64,000 nucleotides of DNA from Malania oleifera (GCF_029873635.1 NC_080422.1:1778001-1842000); one strand, 5' to 3'. Counted from the first letter of the stretch, positions 1 to 11,796 are shown. Program-made: numbers and translations. Notes: a model not told the origin generated them from the sequence alone.

Positions 1-280
1 TGAATCCTTGAGTGGTTGCTCAAGGCGAGACGTAGGCCAAGTCGGCTGAACCTCGTAAAATCACATTTGTCTTCTCTCTTCCCTTTACTCTTTATTTTTC
101 GCGTTATATTTAAATTGAGTATATTGCATGCATAGATAGGATTGCCACACTCACACATAATTGAGCAACTAGAAGTAGTTGGTAAACTTATAAGAAGTGT
201 GTAAAAGAAAATTAAGTGAATTATTTTTTTAATATCCAATTCATCCCCCCCCCCCCTTTGGGATTACACCTTAATCAACA
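1..280 (+). repeat. 3' part of the copia 5' LTR
   Basis: The stretch ends in a poly-C run (about 246-256) and a final ACA at 278-280. Two bases later comes the primer-binding site. The first 100 bases resemble the terminal part of the solo LTR at 36,237-38,420 (shared ATCCTTGAGTGG, GATGTAGGCC-like and CTTCTCTCTTCCC words), so the two LTRs are related. They diverge enough to be different subfamilies. The LTR start lies left of the window. Confidence 0.8.
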
Positions 281-282
281 TT

Positions 283-294
283 TGGTATCAGAGC
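283..294 (+). other. Primer-binding site, initiator-Met tRNA type (copia)
   Basis: TGGTATCAGAGC is the exact 12-base complement of the 3' end of plant initiator methionine tRNA, the usual primer for Ty1/copia minus-strand DNA synthesis. It sits two bases after the LTR end. Confidence 0.93.
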
Positions 295-335
295 GGATTT
301 ACTTAGACTTGATAGTTAATTTGTAAAACGATCAC

Positions 336-2008
336 ATGACACACATTGGTGTAACTCCATTTGGTGAGGGACACTCATCCACTAGACCCCCCATTTTCTG
401 TGGTGTAAATTACACCTATTGGAAACGTAGGATGAGCATATATCTACTGAATGTAGATTGGAAAGTTTGGAAAATTGTGACTAAGGGAAATCACATTCCC
501 ATGAAAGTAATTGATAAGATTAATGTACCTAAAACTGAAGATAAATATACTGAAGAAGATTGGAAGTTAGTTCAAAGTAATGCCACAGCCATGAACATAC
601 TTTTCTGTGCACTAAATGTCAATGAATTTAATAGGATAATGGCATGTAACTCAGCTAAAGAAATTTGGGAAAAGACGTTACATATAAAGGCACTAAGGAA
701 GTAAAGGATAGAAGGATAGACATGCTCACTAGTGAATATGAGGCATTTAAAATTCTGGTTGATGAATCCATACAATCCATGTACACTAGATTCACACACA
801 TCATTAACTCTTTAAATGCTCTTGGAAAAACTTACCCTTCTTATGAGTTGATTAGAAAAATACTCAAGGGATTACCTCCAGTGTGGGAAGCTAAAGCTAC
901 TGTAATAGTAGAAGGGAGAAACCTCAAGGAGATGTTGGTGGACGAACTGATTGGCTCACTTATCACCTATGAGCTGGCGATAAACGAGAGGAAAAATGAA
1001 CAAAGGAAAGCCAAGAAGGTCACTGCACTTAAGGCATCATCAAGCTATTCAAGTGAAGGAAGCGATTCCGAAACGGATGATGACATGGCCTTGCTAACAA
1101 AGAAGTTCGGGAAGTTCTTAAAGAAGAACAAAAAGTTCAACAGAAAATTTCAGAACTCTAAATTAGAAAGAGGAGAGCAAAGCATGAAGAAAAAAAAGAA
1201 GGATCCACCAACATGCTACAATTGCCGAGAAGTTGGACACGTCAAGCCCGAGTGCCCCAAACTCATGAAAGCTTCAAGGAAAAAGAAGAAGGCGTTGAAA
1301 GTCAACTGGGATACACACAGCACTAGCAGTTCAGAATATAAATCCAGCAACGATGAGGTTGCTAATCTGTGTCTAATGGCACATGATGACTTTGAGGTAC
1401 TATCATCTTGTTCATCATCTTCATACTACTCTAGTGAATCTGAAAATGAAAATGATATGATGTCATATGATGAACTGAAACAAGAATACCTATACACTAT
1501 TAAAATACTTGAGAAGAAAACAAAGAAAATTTCTGAGTTAAGAAGCCAAGTCAAAGAACTTTCAAATCTTGTTGAACACCAAAATGAATCTCATGCATCT
1601 TTCATGAAGGATAAAGAGCTTAAAATTGAGGAACTAGAAAAGGACTTGAAAGAAAAATTTGAAATTATTTGTAAATTTACCGAAGGACAAGACAACTTTG
1701 AAAAGCTATTAAGATCTCAAAGAAATTCTCTAGAAAAAGAAGGGCTCAGTTTTAATGGTAAAGAAAATATAAGGAAAAGACAACTTTAGATGGGATATTT
1801 CACAAAAGAATCAAAGTCATTTGTCCCAACTAAGAATCATTATAGATATACTACATGCTTTAAATGTAGAAGGTTGGGTCACATACAATTTGATTGTCCT
1901 TTAAAAAATAAAGATGTAAAAATTAAGAGAGTATGGAAGGTGAAAGGTCAAACTAGCACTAACCCTCCTAGACCCAAGACAATCAGGGTACCAAAGCTAG
2001 TTGTTTAA
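336..2008 (+). pseudogene. copia gag, frameshifted, with internal stop
   Basis: Structural nucleocapsid polyprotein. The start at 336 lies 41 bases after the primer site and opens with a gag N-terminus (PPIFCGVNYTYWKRRM, the usual F-G-NY-W-M pattern). The frame shifts between about 665 and 704 and resumes through 1,789. It contains a first CCHC knuckle (CYNCREVGHVKPECP, 1,214-1,258), a serine/aspartate-rich segment, ANLCLMAHDD near 1,350-1,390 and a lysine/glutamate-rich coiled coil (about 1,460-1,740). A TAG at 1,787-1,789 interrupts the same frame, which then continues to a second knuckle (CFKCRRLGHIQFDCP, about 1,856-1,900). With a frameshift and a stop it cannot make full-length Gag. Confidence 0.85.
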
Positions 2009-2049
2009 TTGTATCTTGTAGATTTGCTTAAGATCCACTTCTTCAAAAG

Positions 2050-3640
2050 ATATATGGTATATGGACAGCGGATGCTCACGTCACATGACCGGAGACAAAT
2101 CAAAATTCACTTCCTTCACACTTAAGGATGAAGGCTTTGTCACCTTTGGAGATAATGCCAAGGAAAGATCACAGGTGTCGGTAAAGTCGGTAATGATTCC
2201 TCACTCATTATTGATGATGTTTTATTAGTTGAAGGTCTAAAGCACAATTTATTGAGCATAAGTCAACTATGTGATAAAGGGTACAAAGTATCATTTGAAC
2301 ATGACAAGTGCATAGTTGAACACAAAACTGATAATAAGATACTGTTCATTGCTAAACGACATGAAAACGTATACACCACAAGTTTTGATAACCTAACTTC
2401 ACAAAGTGTAACATGCTTATCTGCTATGAATGAAATAAGTTGGATTTGGCATAAGAGACTAGGACACACAAACATGGATTTAATTTCAAAATTAGTTAAG
2501 AACGAATTAGTTAAGGGACTGCCCAAGAAAAAATTTGTGAAAGATAAAATTTGTGATGTATGCCAACTAGGAAAATAAGCAAGAACAAGCTTTAAGAAGA
2601 AGAAAGAGATCTCCACTACTAGGCCACTTCAAATCCTGCACTTAGACTTATTTGGACCAAACCAAATTCAGAGTTTAGGAGGAAAATCATACGCTTTTGT
2701 CATAGTTGATGATTTTTCAAGATACACATGGGTACTATTCTTAGGTCATAAAGATGAAACATGTGAAAATTTTATAAATCTATGCAAGAGAGTACAAAAT
2801 GAAAAAGGATACACAATTACCAAAATTCGAAGTGATAGGGGTTGAGAGTTTAAAAATCAAGGCATGAAAGACTATTGCAACTCATTAGGAATTGGCCATA
2901 ATTTTTCAGCTCCTAGAACACCACAACAAAATGGCGTTGTTGAAAGAAAGAATAGATCTATACAAGAAATGGCCAGAACTATGCTTAACGAACATAGATT
3001 ACCTAAATACTTCTGGGTCGAGGTAGTGAATACCACCTGCTATGTACTAAATAGAGTTCTAATTAGACCATCACTTAATAAGACTCCTTACGAGTTATGG
3101 AATGGTTATAGACCAAACATATCATATTTTCATGTTTTTGGCTGTAAGTGTTTTGTGCTTCGAGACAATGAGCATTTAGGAAAATTCGATGTAAAATCTG
3201 ATGAAGGTATCTTCCTAGGGTATGCCTTAGATAGTAAAGCTTTTAGAGTGTACAATAAACGAACATTGACGGTCATAGAAGCTATTCATGTAGTGTTTGA
3301 TGAGACAAATCCTTTTTCCAAAAGAATTGATGAAGATGAACCTGAAGTAAACAAGGAACTAAAAGAACTATCAATTGGGAATGATTCAAAAAAGAAAATT
3401 GAACTTAGAGAACCATTCATTGAAATTGAAGAAACTACAACTGAGGTAAATGCACCACCAAGAGAATGGAAATACATAAAGAATCATCTCATAGATCAAA
3501 TAATAGGTGAACCACTACGAGGAGTATCCACTCGCTCCTCTCTAAGGAACATGATGAGTCATTGTGCATTTTTATCACAAGAAGAACCTAAGAATGTGGG
3601 TGAAGCTATAAAGGATGAATCTTGGGTGCTATCCATGTAA
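2050..3640 (+). pseudogene. copia protease and integrase, broken
   Basis: The aspartic protease active site reads DSGCSRHM (2,064-2,087). A frameshift follows near 2,165. The GAG-pre-integrase zinc module (HKRLGHTNMDLISKLV, then CDVCQLGK) lies at 2,440-2,575, and the integrase core follows with the first Asp in LDLFGP (about 2,640), the second in RSDRG (about 2,835) and the Glu in PQQNGVVERKN (about 2,920). In-frame stops at 2,576-2,578, 2,842-2,844 and 3,638-3,640 interrupt it. At each, the neighbouring residues suggest a Gln or Gly codon was replaced. Family role: processing of the polyprotein and insertion of the cDNA into chromosomes. Confidence 0.87.
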
Positions 3641-5022
3641 GAGGAATTAAATCAATTTGAAAGAAATAGAGTATGGACTTTCGTTCCTAGACCAGAGGAT
3701 AAGTCAATCATAGCGACCAAATGGATATATAAGAATAAGAAAGATGAAAATGGAATAGTTGTGAGAAATAAGGCTAGATTAGTAGCTTAGGGATATAACC
3801 AAGAAGAAGGTATAGATTTTGATAAAACATTTGCCCCAGTAGCGAGGATGGAAGTCATACAAATGTTATTAGCATACGCAGCATTTAAGGATTTCAAGTT
3901 ATATCAAATGGACGTGAAAAGCGCATTTTTAAATGGCTACAAAAATGAGGAAGTATATGTAGAACAACCCCCAGGATTTGAAAACCATAAGAACTCAGAT
4001 CATGTTTATAAACTAACAAAGGCCTTGTACAGTTTAAAGCAAGCTCCTAGAGTTTGGTATGAAAGGCTAAGCAGATTTCTGTTAGAAAATGGATTTATAG
4101 GAGGAAAGATAGATACAACCTTGTTCATAAAGACTAAGGAGGATGATATTCTCCTAGTGCAAGTATATGTAGATGACATCATTTTTGGCGCTACCGATAA
4201 AGAATTGTGTAATGAATTTGCCAATACAATGCAAAATGAATTTGACATGAGCATGATGGGCGAACTAAATTTCTTCCTAGGACTTCAGATTAAACAAGCA
4301 AATCATGGAATTTTCATAAATCAATCAAAGTATATTAGAGACCTACTCAAAAAATTTAACATGGAAGATGGAAAAATACTAGGTACACCTATGAGCACTT
4401 TATTGAAATTAGATAAAGATGAACAAGGTACACCAGTAGATGTCAAACTATATCGTGGAATGATAGGTAGCTTGTTATACCTGACTGCCAGTAGACCAGA
4501 TATAATGTTTAGCGTATGTTTGTGCGCAAAATTTCAGTCTACTCCAAAAGAGTCTCACTTGCTAGCTATTAAACATATACTTAGATATTTGATAGGAATC
4601 GTGGACATTGGGTTATGGTATCCTAAGCACACATCATTTGAGATTCTTAGTTATTCAGATGATGATTATGCGGGCAGTAAAGTGGATAAGAAGAGCACTA
4701 GTGGTACTTGTCACTTCTTAGGACACTCCTTGGTCTCTTGGGTTTCCAAGAAACAAAATTCAGTCGCTCTTTCCACAGCTGAAGCTAAATACATAGCGGC
4801 AGGTAGTTGTTGTGTTCAAACGCTTTACATGAAGTAACAACTGAAGGATTTTGGATTAAGTTATGAAACAATTCCCATAAGATGCGATAATACGAGTGCA
4901 ATAAATATCTCAAAGAATCCCATATTACATTCACGAACTAAGCACATAGAAATACGACATCACTTTCTTCGTGACCATGTACAAAAAGGGGATGTAAGAC
5001 TTGAGTTTGCATGCACAGAAAA
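3641..5022 (+). pseudogene. copia reverse transcriptase and RNase H, 3'-truncated
   Basis: This begins in the same frame after a TAA, with the VWTFVPRP and KWIYKNK motifs typical of copia reverse transcriptase. A TAG near 3,790 breaks the LVA-GYNQ motif. The rest is open from 3,848 to 4,837, including the catalytic YVDD at 4,166-4,177, [12 protein letters not shown], and RNase H motifs ([19 protein letters not shown]). After a further stop at 4,835-4,837 the frame runs through RTKHIEIRHHFLRDHV to CTE at about 5,018, where the copia sequence ends and gypsy LTR sequence begins. The last RNase H residues, polypurine tract and 3' LTR are missing. Confidence 0.9.
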
Positions 5023-6984
5023 TTAAGTGGGGCTATTAAATGTTAGTTTAAATATTAATTTGAGGTATATGGAGCCTAGGGAAGGTTAGATGAGTATTAT
5101 TTTGGAGAAAAAGATTAATTAATTTGGAAAAAATGTAAATTGTAAGAGTTAAATTTCAGGTGCCAAAGGCGTAGGATCTGGGTGTTAACGAGACTCCCAG
5201 TAAGTCAGGTAAGGGAAATAAATTATAATAGTATTTTTAGAATTACTGTTTAAATTAATATGTAAAAATGTGCTTATGGTATTTTGTCTGGAAATTATTA
5301 CGATATAAATATCAGATAAATTGTGTGGCATTTGAGTGATTTTAAATAGTGCCATTTTGGAGTGTGAAAATAATATGTTATGAAAATTAAATGAAAATTG
5401 TGTGGCACATGACATGTTTTGAAAAATGTAAAATATAACGTTGGGTATTTTCTGAGAAAATATTAAAATGAGAATGATTGATATGATTAGTGGAAAATAA
5501 TGAAATGTGGCATTTATTTGTGAGTGGAAATTATTTGCATGAGAAATGAGTTTGTAGAAATTATTGATATGAGTATTTTGGAAAAATGTGAAAAATACGT
5601 GAAGTATGATATATGTTATTACGAGATGATGAAATGCGCACAGAAAATGATGAGAATATTTATATTGAACTGAATTATGATATACTAGAATATGATTGAT
5701 GAAATGTCAATAACGCATAATGATTACGGGTATGTGATAGTAAACCCTGTTGGATAGTTATGATATTCAGCACAGTACCGTTGCTAGTGGTGTTAGTGCA
5801 ACCACAAGAACTCTTGGAGCGTGTGGCGTGATAGTCGATTGAGCCATTTTGTAAGGTTGTTGGCCCCCCTGAGTCCGGATCAGGGTTATAGGTCAGTCAG
5901 TCGTACTATAGACGCGATTTGTGATATGATATTTGATCTAACCAGGTTGGCCAACCACGGTTAGATCCAATCTTTGGGTCGCACAACCTTGACCATGGGG
6001 GGAAGCATGGCATGGATAGAAAGATCCTCAGAGTGGCCATGAGTTACAGACGCGATGTTGGTATTTGATACCAAGGATGCTCATGAGCAGGAAAGTAAAA
6101 TGAAAATGAAAAGTGAAAGAATGATAAAATTGGCTAAAATGAGAAATGAAAGAAAGAATGGAAATTTAGAAATAAAGAATGTTAAATATGAGAAATGAAC
6201 TGTGTGAGTTAATGACATAAAAAATTAAGGTGAAGTGAAACTCTCCGCCTGAGGGCTTACTAAGTAAGGTAAGTGCCCTGATAGGTATCAAATGTGGTCA
6301 TACCTGACTGCATAACGTGTTAGGGCAGAGGGAAGCTACCTATATAGGTGGGTAATCTTCCCTATTCTCTGGAACTTCGTGGTTATTTATGTGTTGAAAT
6401 TATTGAATTTAAGAAATGGTTTTAAAGCTTATAAAAGATTGTATTGTATATCTATATGACTATGAGAATATATTTGTCAATGTATTTTCTCAGGTGAAAT
6501 GATGATTTGAAAAGTAAATTGTATTATAATTGAACTCATATGGCCACACACTGTGAATAATTTATTCCTTCTTATTGAGATGTGTCTCACCCAAATTATC
6601 TAAATTTTTTAGGAAACGGGATAGACCAGGTGATAGAGCTCTGTGGTCATAGGGAGTTGGGACCCTAACACACAAAGTGAGTTTTTGGATTAGGGGGTGT
6701 GTAATTTCCCCTAGAGTTGAGTAGTTTTTGAGTTTGTGATAATGATGTATATGTGTGTATGTAGATACTTTGGACATTGTATTCTGAATGATATAAATAC
6801 ATTGTCTTCTGCTGTTAGGTTGTAATAGTGAAATAAATGACTTTTTACCCGGTACCCAATGCGGGTCAGGTCGTACGAATGATAGTAGGATTGTTGATGT
6901 GGTCGATTTGTGAATGTTATGGATCACGTGTGATTATTCATTTATTATTGAGAAAAAAAATTGTATGAAAATCGGGGCGTCACA
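5019..6984 (+). repeat. Gypsy-1 5' LTR, first ~700 bp missing
   Basis: It aligns by eye from its AATTAAGTGGGGC start with 12,517-14,478 of the 3' LTR over its whole length, with scattered substitutions and small indels, and ends GGGGCGTCACA at 6,984. Shared blocks include GGCTTACTAAGTAAGGT (about 6,256) and the TTGAGATGTGTCTCACCC block near 6,575, just before the R/U5 part. The U3 start and any promoter are absent. The left edge is the copia junction. Confidence 0.9.
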
Positions 6985-6987
6985 ATT

Positions 6988-7000
6988 TGGTATCGGAGCC
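6988..7000 (+). other. Primer-binding site of Gypsy-1
   Basis: TGGTATCGGAGCC lies three bases after the LTR end. It differs by one base from the TGGTATCAGAGCC found in the related Gypsy-2, so it is a decayed methionine-tRNA type primer site. Confidence 0.85.
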
Positions 7001-7369
7001 TAGGTTGCTAAGTTATGTAGACTTTAGTAAACAACGGAATACAATACCAGAGTATAGGAGTGGATTTTAAGAGAAATAGGAGATGGGTAGACTGAAATGT
7101 GAGTTAGTGGTTGTTTGAGGATGAGATGAGAATTTACAATTCTATCTTGCGGCCTAGAGATAGGAGTACCTGGGTTGTTTCTATGTTTTTCCTGGGGTGA
7201 CGATTTTAGAAAAAACGTGGATACTATCTCTGGGTCTTGTTTCTGAGTGGTAGGACTGAATCTTAAATAAGGATTAAGGATGTGGATAGAAGAATAATTT
7301 ATGAGTTGTTATAGTGTATAGGTTATGTGATAGTGATTGTATGCTGAGATTGGCTGTTTCTTTTGCGAG

Positions 7370-8385
7370 ATGGATCCAGGGAATAGTAAAATGAATGCGG
7401 GAGGTGATGGAGTACGACCTTCCAGAATGGATAGTGTAGACCCTGACGCCGTATTGTGTAGCGTCACTCAGCAGGTGATGTCTGAGATGGCTAGGAGCTC
7501 GAGGGAGTGAAGTTGCACGATCGAGCAGTTCACACGTATACGTCCCCCATCTTTCGCTGGAGGAGCGAACCCACTGGTAGCAGAGAATTGGGTTCAGGAT
7601 ATAGAGGACATACTGGTAGTCCTCTCATTTATAAATGAGCATAGGGTGTTATTTGCCACATTTAAATTAACTGGGGAGGCAAAGCGCTGGTGGAGGTCAA
7701 AAAGAGTACTGGAGGAGCAAAGGATGGATCCTATAGCGATGACATGGAGTCGTTTTAGGGAGATTTTCTTCAAGCAGTACTATCTCGCTACAGTTAGGAG
7801 TGCGAAGGTGTCAGAGTTTCTGTATCTGACACAGGGGTCTATGACGGTGCAACAGTACGTAGCGAGGTTTGTTAAGCTATCCCGGTTCGCCCCGTATATG
7901 GTGCCAGATGAGAAGAGGAAGGCGAGGAAGTTTGAGAAGGGCTTGAAACAAAACCTGAATGAGCAGGTGGTAGGCTTTCGAGCTCAGGCTTTCTCAAAGA
8001 TAGTGGATAGAGTTGCGGTGATTAAGAACAGCATACAGAGAGGCGCAGGAGCTCAAAGCTAGAGGAAGAGGCCCGCGCCTTTTGATTTTCAGATAGGGCC
8101 TAGTCGAGGACTGTGAAGGAGATATGATATCAGGGGGGAACGACGATAGGGAGGAGGAGATCAAGCAGTACAGGGCAGACAGATACCCCCTCCTTGTCCC
8201 AAATGTTTGAGGTGGCACCTAAGAGAGTGCCGAGCGAGAGAGGTGGTCTGCTATCAGTGCCACCAGCCTGGGCATATCGTGAGAAACTGCCAGGCACCAC
8301 CAGCAGTAGTGGCTGCTCGTCGACCATATAGAGGAGGCTATTAGGCACCTTGAGGTGGACGACAGAGGAATACTGCTCTGGCACC
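7370..8385 (+). pseudogene. Gypsy-1 gag with zinc knuckle
   Basis: The ATG at 7,370 (MDPGNSKMN) matches the Gypsy-2 gag start (MNPGSSS) in composition and place. An in-frame stop follows near 7,508. The retrotransposon gag domain is open from 7,646 to 8,062 (FKLTGEAKRWWRSKR, then FFKQYYLATVRSAK and LTQGSMTVQQYVARFVKLSRFAP). A shifted zinc-finger region follows (CPKC and CYQCHQPGHIVRNC, about 8,190-8,295). The protein packages element RNA. Stops and frame changes prevent a full product. Confidence 0.85.
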
Positions 8386-8950
8386 AATGTATACACTGAC
8401 GCTGGGGGATGCTGAGGCAGCGGGAGATGTGGTGATAGGTACGGTTTCAATACTGTCATTTAAAGCTACTGTTTTGTTTGATTCAAGGGCGACGCATTCA
8501 TTTATCACTTGGGATTATGTTAAGTTGTGTGGGTTTGAGCCTCAACAATTAGAAATTAGTTTATCTGTTGCTACGCCGGCTGGGGCTGTAGGGGTATGTA
8601 GAAAGGTACTCAAGGACTATCCAGTGGATATTCAAGGGAGGTCTTTATTGGATAATCTGGTGGTTTTAGACATGTATGGGTTTGAGATAATCTTGAGGAT
8701 GGATTGGCTAGCTGCCCACTATGCTAGCATTGATTGCCATCAGAGAGTGGTAGTATTCAGACCTCCAGAGGGACAGGAGTACAAATTCGTGGAATCACGT
8801 GTGCGCACCCCACCTCAGTTATTATCTGCTATTCAAGCGCATAGATTGCTATCAAAAGGCTGTCAGGGATATTTAGCCTGGGTGAAGGTAGTATCATAAG
8901 GGGAGCTGAGGGTGGAGGATATCCCAATGGTGAGAGGCTTTCTTGATGTA
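8386..8950 (+). pseudogene. Gypsy-1 aspartic protease, active site altered
   Basis: Open from 8,387 to 8,899. The retroviral-type protease motif reads LFDSRATHSFI around 8,474-8,506. In this family the motif is normally D-S/T-G-A-T-H, so an Arg codon (8,486-8,488) replaces the essential Gly. The downstream ILRMDWLAAHYASIDCHQRVV segment is the usual gypsy protease/reverse transcriptase linker. It would cleave Gag-Pol if active, but this copy should not be. Confidence 0.85.
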
Positions 8951-10030
8951 TTTCCTGAGGATTTTTCGGGACTACCTCTTGATCGTGAGGTAGAGTTTGT
9001 TATTGATTTGGTTATGGGGACATTTCAAAGGCGCCGTATAGAATGGCGCCAACAGAGTTGAAAGAATTGAAAGAGCAGTTACAGGAATGGTCACTATGAA
9101 TTTCTACTTATGCCATTTGGGTTGACAAATGCTCCTGCAGTGTTTATGGATCTGATGAACAGGGTCTTTCACCAGTACTTGGATCAATTTGTGGTAGTGT
9201 TTATTAATGATATACTGGTGTATTCGAAGAGCCCAAAGGAGTATAAGGAGCATCTGAGTATAGTGCTTCAGGTATTGCGAGAGAAGAAGCTTTATGCGAA
9301 GCTCAAGAAGTGTGAGTTCTGGTTAGAACAGGTTACCTTCATTGGAAACGTTATATCTAGGGGTTGTATTTCTATTAATCCAAGTAATATTGAGGCGGTA
9401 GTAGACTGGGTACGATCAAAGAACGTGCACAAGATCAGGAGTTTCCTAGGATTAGCTAGGTACTACCGTAGGTTTGTTGAGGGCTTCTTTAGATTGTCAG
9501 GCCCACTTACTCGATTGACTAGGAAGGGAGTGAAGTTTAAATGGTCTGATAAATGTGAACAGAGCTTCCAGGAATTAAAGCAGCGACTCATCACTGCATC
9601 TGTGTTGACGATTCCTTCAGGAGAAGAGGGGTTTGTGATTTACAATGATGCATCCCATAAAGGGCTTGGATGTGTGTTGATGCAGCGAGGGAGAGTGATA
9701 GCCTATGCCTCACAACAGTTGAAAGAATATGAGAAGAACTACCCTACCCATGATCTGGAGTTGGTGGTGGTTGTTTACACACTGAAGATTTGGAGGCACT
9801 ATCTATATGGGGGTAGGTGTGAGATATTTACTGACCATAAGAACTTAAAGTATTTCTTCACATAGAAGGAATTAAATATGAGGCAGAGGAGATGGCTGGA
9901 GCTAATAAAGGATTACGACTACACTATCAGCTACCACCCAGGAAAGGCTAATGTGGTTGCTGATGCTTTGAGCTGGAAATCAGTGGATTCATCTATATCT
10001 GCAGTGGAGATTCAGCATCCAATCTAAATG
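8950..10030 (+). pseudogene. Gypsy-1 reverse transcriptase and RNase H with internal deletion
   Basis: The N-terminal linker ([11 protein letters not shown], then [15 protein letters not shown] near 9,042-9,090) jumps directly to [14 protein letters not shown] at about 9,098. Compared with Gypsy-2, roughly 95 residues of fingers and palm are missing and the frame shifts at the join. The catalytic motif reads FIND (9,200-9,211) instead of F/Y-I/V-DD. RNase H follows ([53 protein letters not shown]) with a TAG at about 9,863-9,865, and ends at [14 protein letters not shown] near 9,970. Three independent defects make it inactive. Confidence 0.9.
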
Positions 10031-11540
10031 GATCTAGAGAGGCTCGGTGTGGAGCTGGTAAAGGGCGATCACCAAGCGTTCATTGCTGACTTAGTTTTAC
10101 AGCCGACTTTACAGGAGGGGATTAAAGCAGCTTAGAGGAATGATGCAGAATTAGTAGAGCTTACGGGAAAGGTACAAGATGATCAGGAACCAGAGTTCAG
10201 CATTTCAGATGATGGAGCCTTGAGATTCCATACCAGGTTATGCGTTCCTGCTGACCCTGAGATCAAGAGGGTTATTCTGGAGAAAGCACATCGGTCCCTG
10301 TATATTGTACATCCAGGTAACACTAAAATGTATAGGGATCTTCAAGAGTCCTTCTGGTGGAGTAACATGAAGAGGAAGATAGCCTAGTATGTGGATCAGT
10401 GTTTGACGTGCCAGCAAGTGAAGGCTGAGCATCAAAGACCGGCGGGATCATTGCAGCCACTTCACATTCGTAAGTGGTAGTGGAAGCATATAGCGATGGA
10501 TTTCATCACAAGATTACCATCGGTGTTGCGTGGACAGGACGCTAATTGGGTAGTGGTGGATCGACTGACGAAGACTGCCCACTTTTTGCCGATCAGAGTT
10601 AGCCACTCCATGGACAGATTGATTGAGTTATACATCCAGGAGATAGTTAGGCTCCACAGCGTCCCAGTGTCTATAGTTTCAAATAGAGACCCATGATTCA
10701 CATCTCGTTTTTGGAAAAGTTTGCAAGGGGTCATGAGTTCTCAGTTGTCGTTCAGCACAGCTTTTCATCCTCAGACAGATGGGCAAATAGAGAGGACGAT
10801 ACAGACTCTGGAGGATATGCTGCAAGCATGTGTGCTGGACTTTGGAGGTCGTTGGATGCAATATCTGCTACTGGTTGAGTTTGCGTATAACAACAGCTAC
10901 CAGGCTAGCATTGGGATGGTACCATATGAGGCACTTTATGGCAGGAGGTGCCGATCCCCGTTGTACTAGGATGAGATTGGAAAGAAATAGGTATTTGGGC
11001 TAGAGCTAATATAGCAGACTTAGGATAAAGTCAGACTCATCAGAAACAGGATCAAGATAGCGCAGAGCCGGCAGAAGAGTTATGCTGATACTTGTCGGCA
11101 AGAATTGGAATTGGTGCAGGAGATCACGTGTTCCTGAAGGTGGCACCGATGAAGGGAGTTATGAGGTTTGGAAGAAGGGTAAGATAAGCCCTAGGTATAT
11201 TGGACCATTCGAGATTCTTGAGAGAGTGGGTCCAGTTGCCTATCGTTTGGCATTACCACCGGTCCTATCTAGAATCCATGACGTATTCCATGTTTCTATA
11301 CTGAGAAAATACGTCCCAGACCCCTCTCATGTGATCAAATATGAAGCACTGGAGTTGGGTGATACTTTAGCTTATGTGGAAGTGCTAGTGCAGATTCTTG
11401 ACTAGAAGGAATAGGAGCTACGCACGAAGAAGAGTCCACTGGTAAAATTTTTGTGACGCAATCATGCCGTTGAGAAGGCTTCCTGGGAGCTATAGGATCA
11501 GATGCGCCAAAGATATCCACACTTGTTCAGTGGAGTTTAA
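10031..11540 (+). pseudogene. Gypsy-1 integrase with C-terminal chromodomain
   Basis: An HHCC zinc domain (HRSLYIVHPGNTKMY to CLTCQQVK) spans about 10,289-10,420. The catalytic core has the first Asp in MDFITRLP (about 10,497-10,520), the second near SIVSNRDP (about 10,672-10,696) and the Glu in GQIERTIQTLEDML (about 10,783-10,825). [20 protein letters not shown] block follows at 11,200-11,265. A chromodomain-like tail (VQILD, ELRTKKSPLVKFL, NHAVEKASWEL) lies at about 11,387-11,495. In chromoviruses this tail targets insertion to particular chromatin. Stops occur near 10,386, 10,478, 10,695, 10,967 and 11,403. Confidence 0.87.
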
Positions 11541-11796
11541 AGCTGAGCCAATCAAAGTAAAAAGAATAATATTATGTAGTTTTTATTTGTATAGTGTAAC
11601 GTAGGATAGATAGGGTTTTTAGTTTTGAAACGTGAATGGTTTTGGGAGAATTTTGAATAGTTGTAACCTCCCAAGACCCTCTTTGTAACCACGGTATTCC
11701 TCCGCCATAAGTGAGGGTAATTAATAAAATTTAAAGTATTTTCGCTAAGGATAGAAAGCTGATGAATAAGCAAATTTCGAGGACGAAATTTTTATA

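Larger units (their letters stand above)
1..5023 (+). mobile_element. Ty1/copia retrotransposon, Sirevirus-like, truncated at both ends
   Basis: The order is end of 5' LTR, methionine-tRNA primer site, gag, protease, integrase, reverse transcriptase and RNase H, which is the Ty1/copia order. The gag has two CCHC knuckles and a long charged coiled-coil stretch with the motif ANLCLMA, as I recall for Sirevirus (SIRE/Maximus) elements; that lineage call is from memory of the family. The window opens inside the 5' LTR. The 3' end is lost: the RNase H frame stops at about 5,020 and runs straight into the middle of a gypsy LTR. Several stop codons and at least two frameshifts make it non-coding. 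Confidence 0.9.

Noticed and set aside
6562..6927. Antisense reading frame in the Gypsy-1 5' LTR, repeated at 14,089-14,358
   Set aside because: The two frames are simply the same LTR region read antisense. They share no domain and diverge at LTR rates.
7014..7370. Possible short gene between the Gypsy-1 primer site and gag
   Set aside because: No open frame or domain; it corresponds to the untranslated leader of the element.
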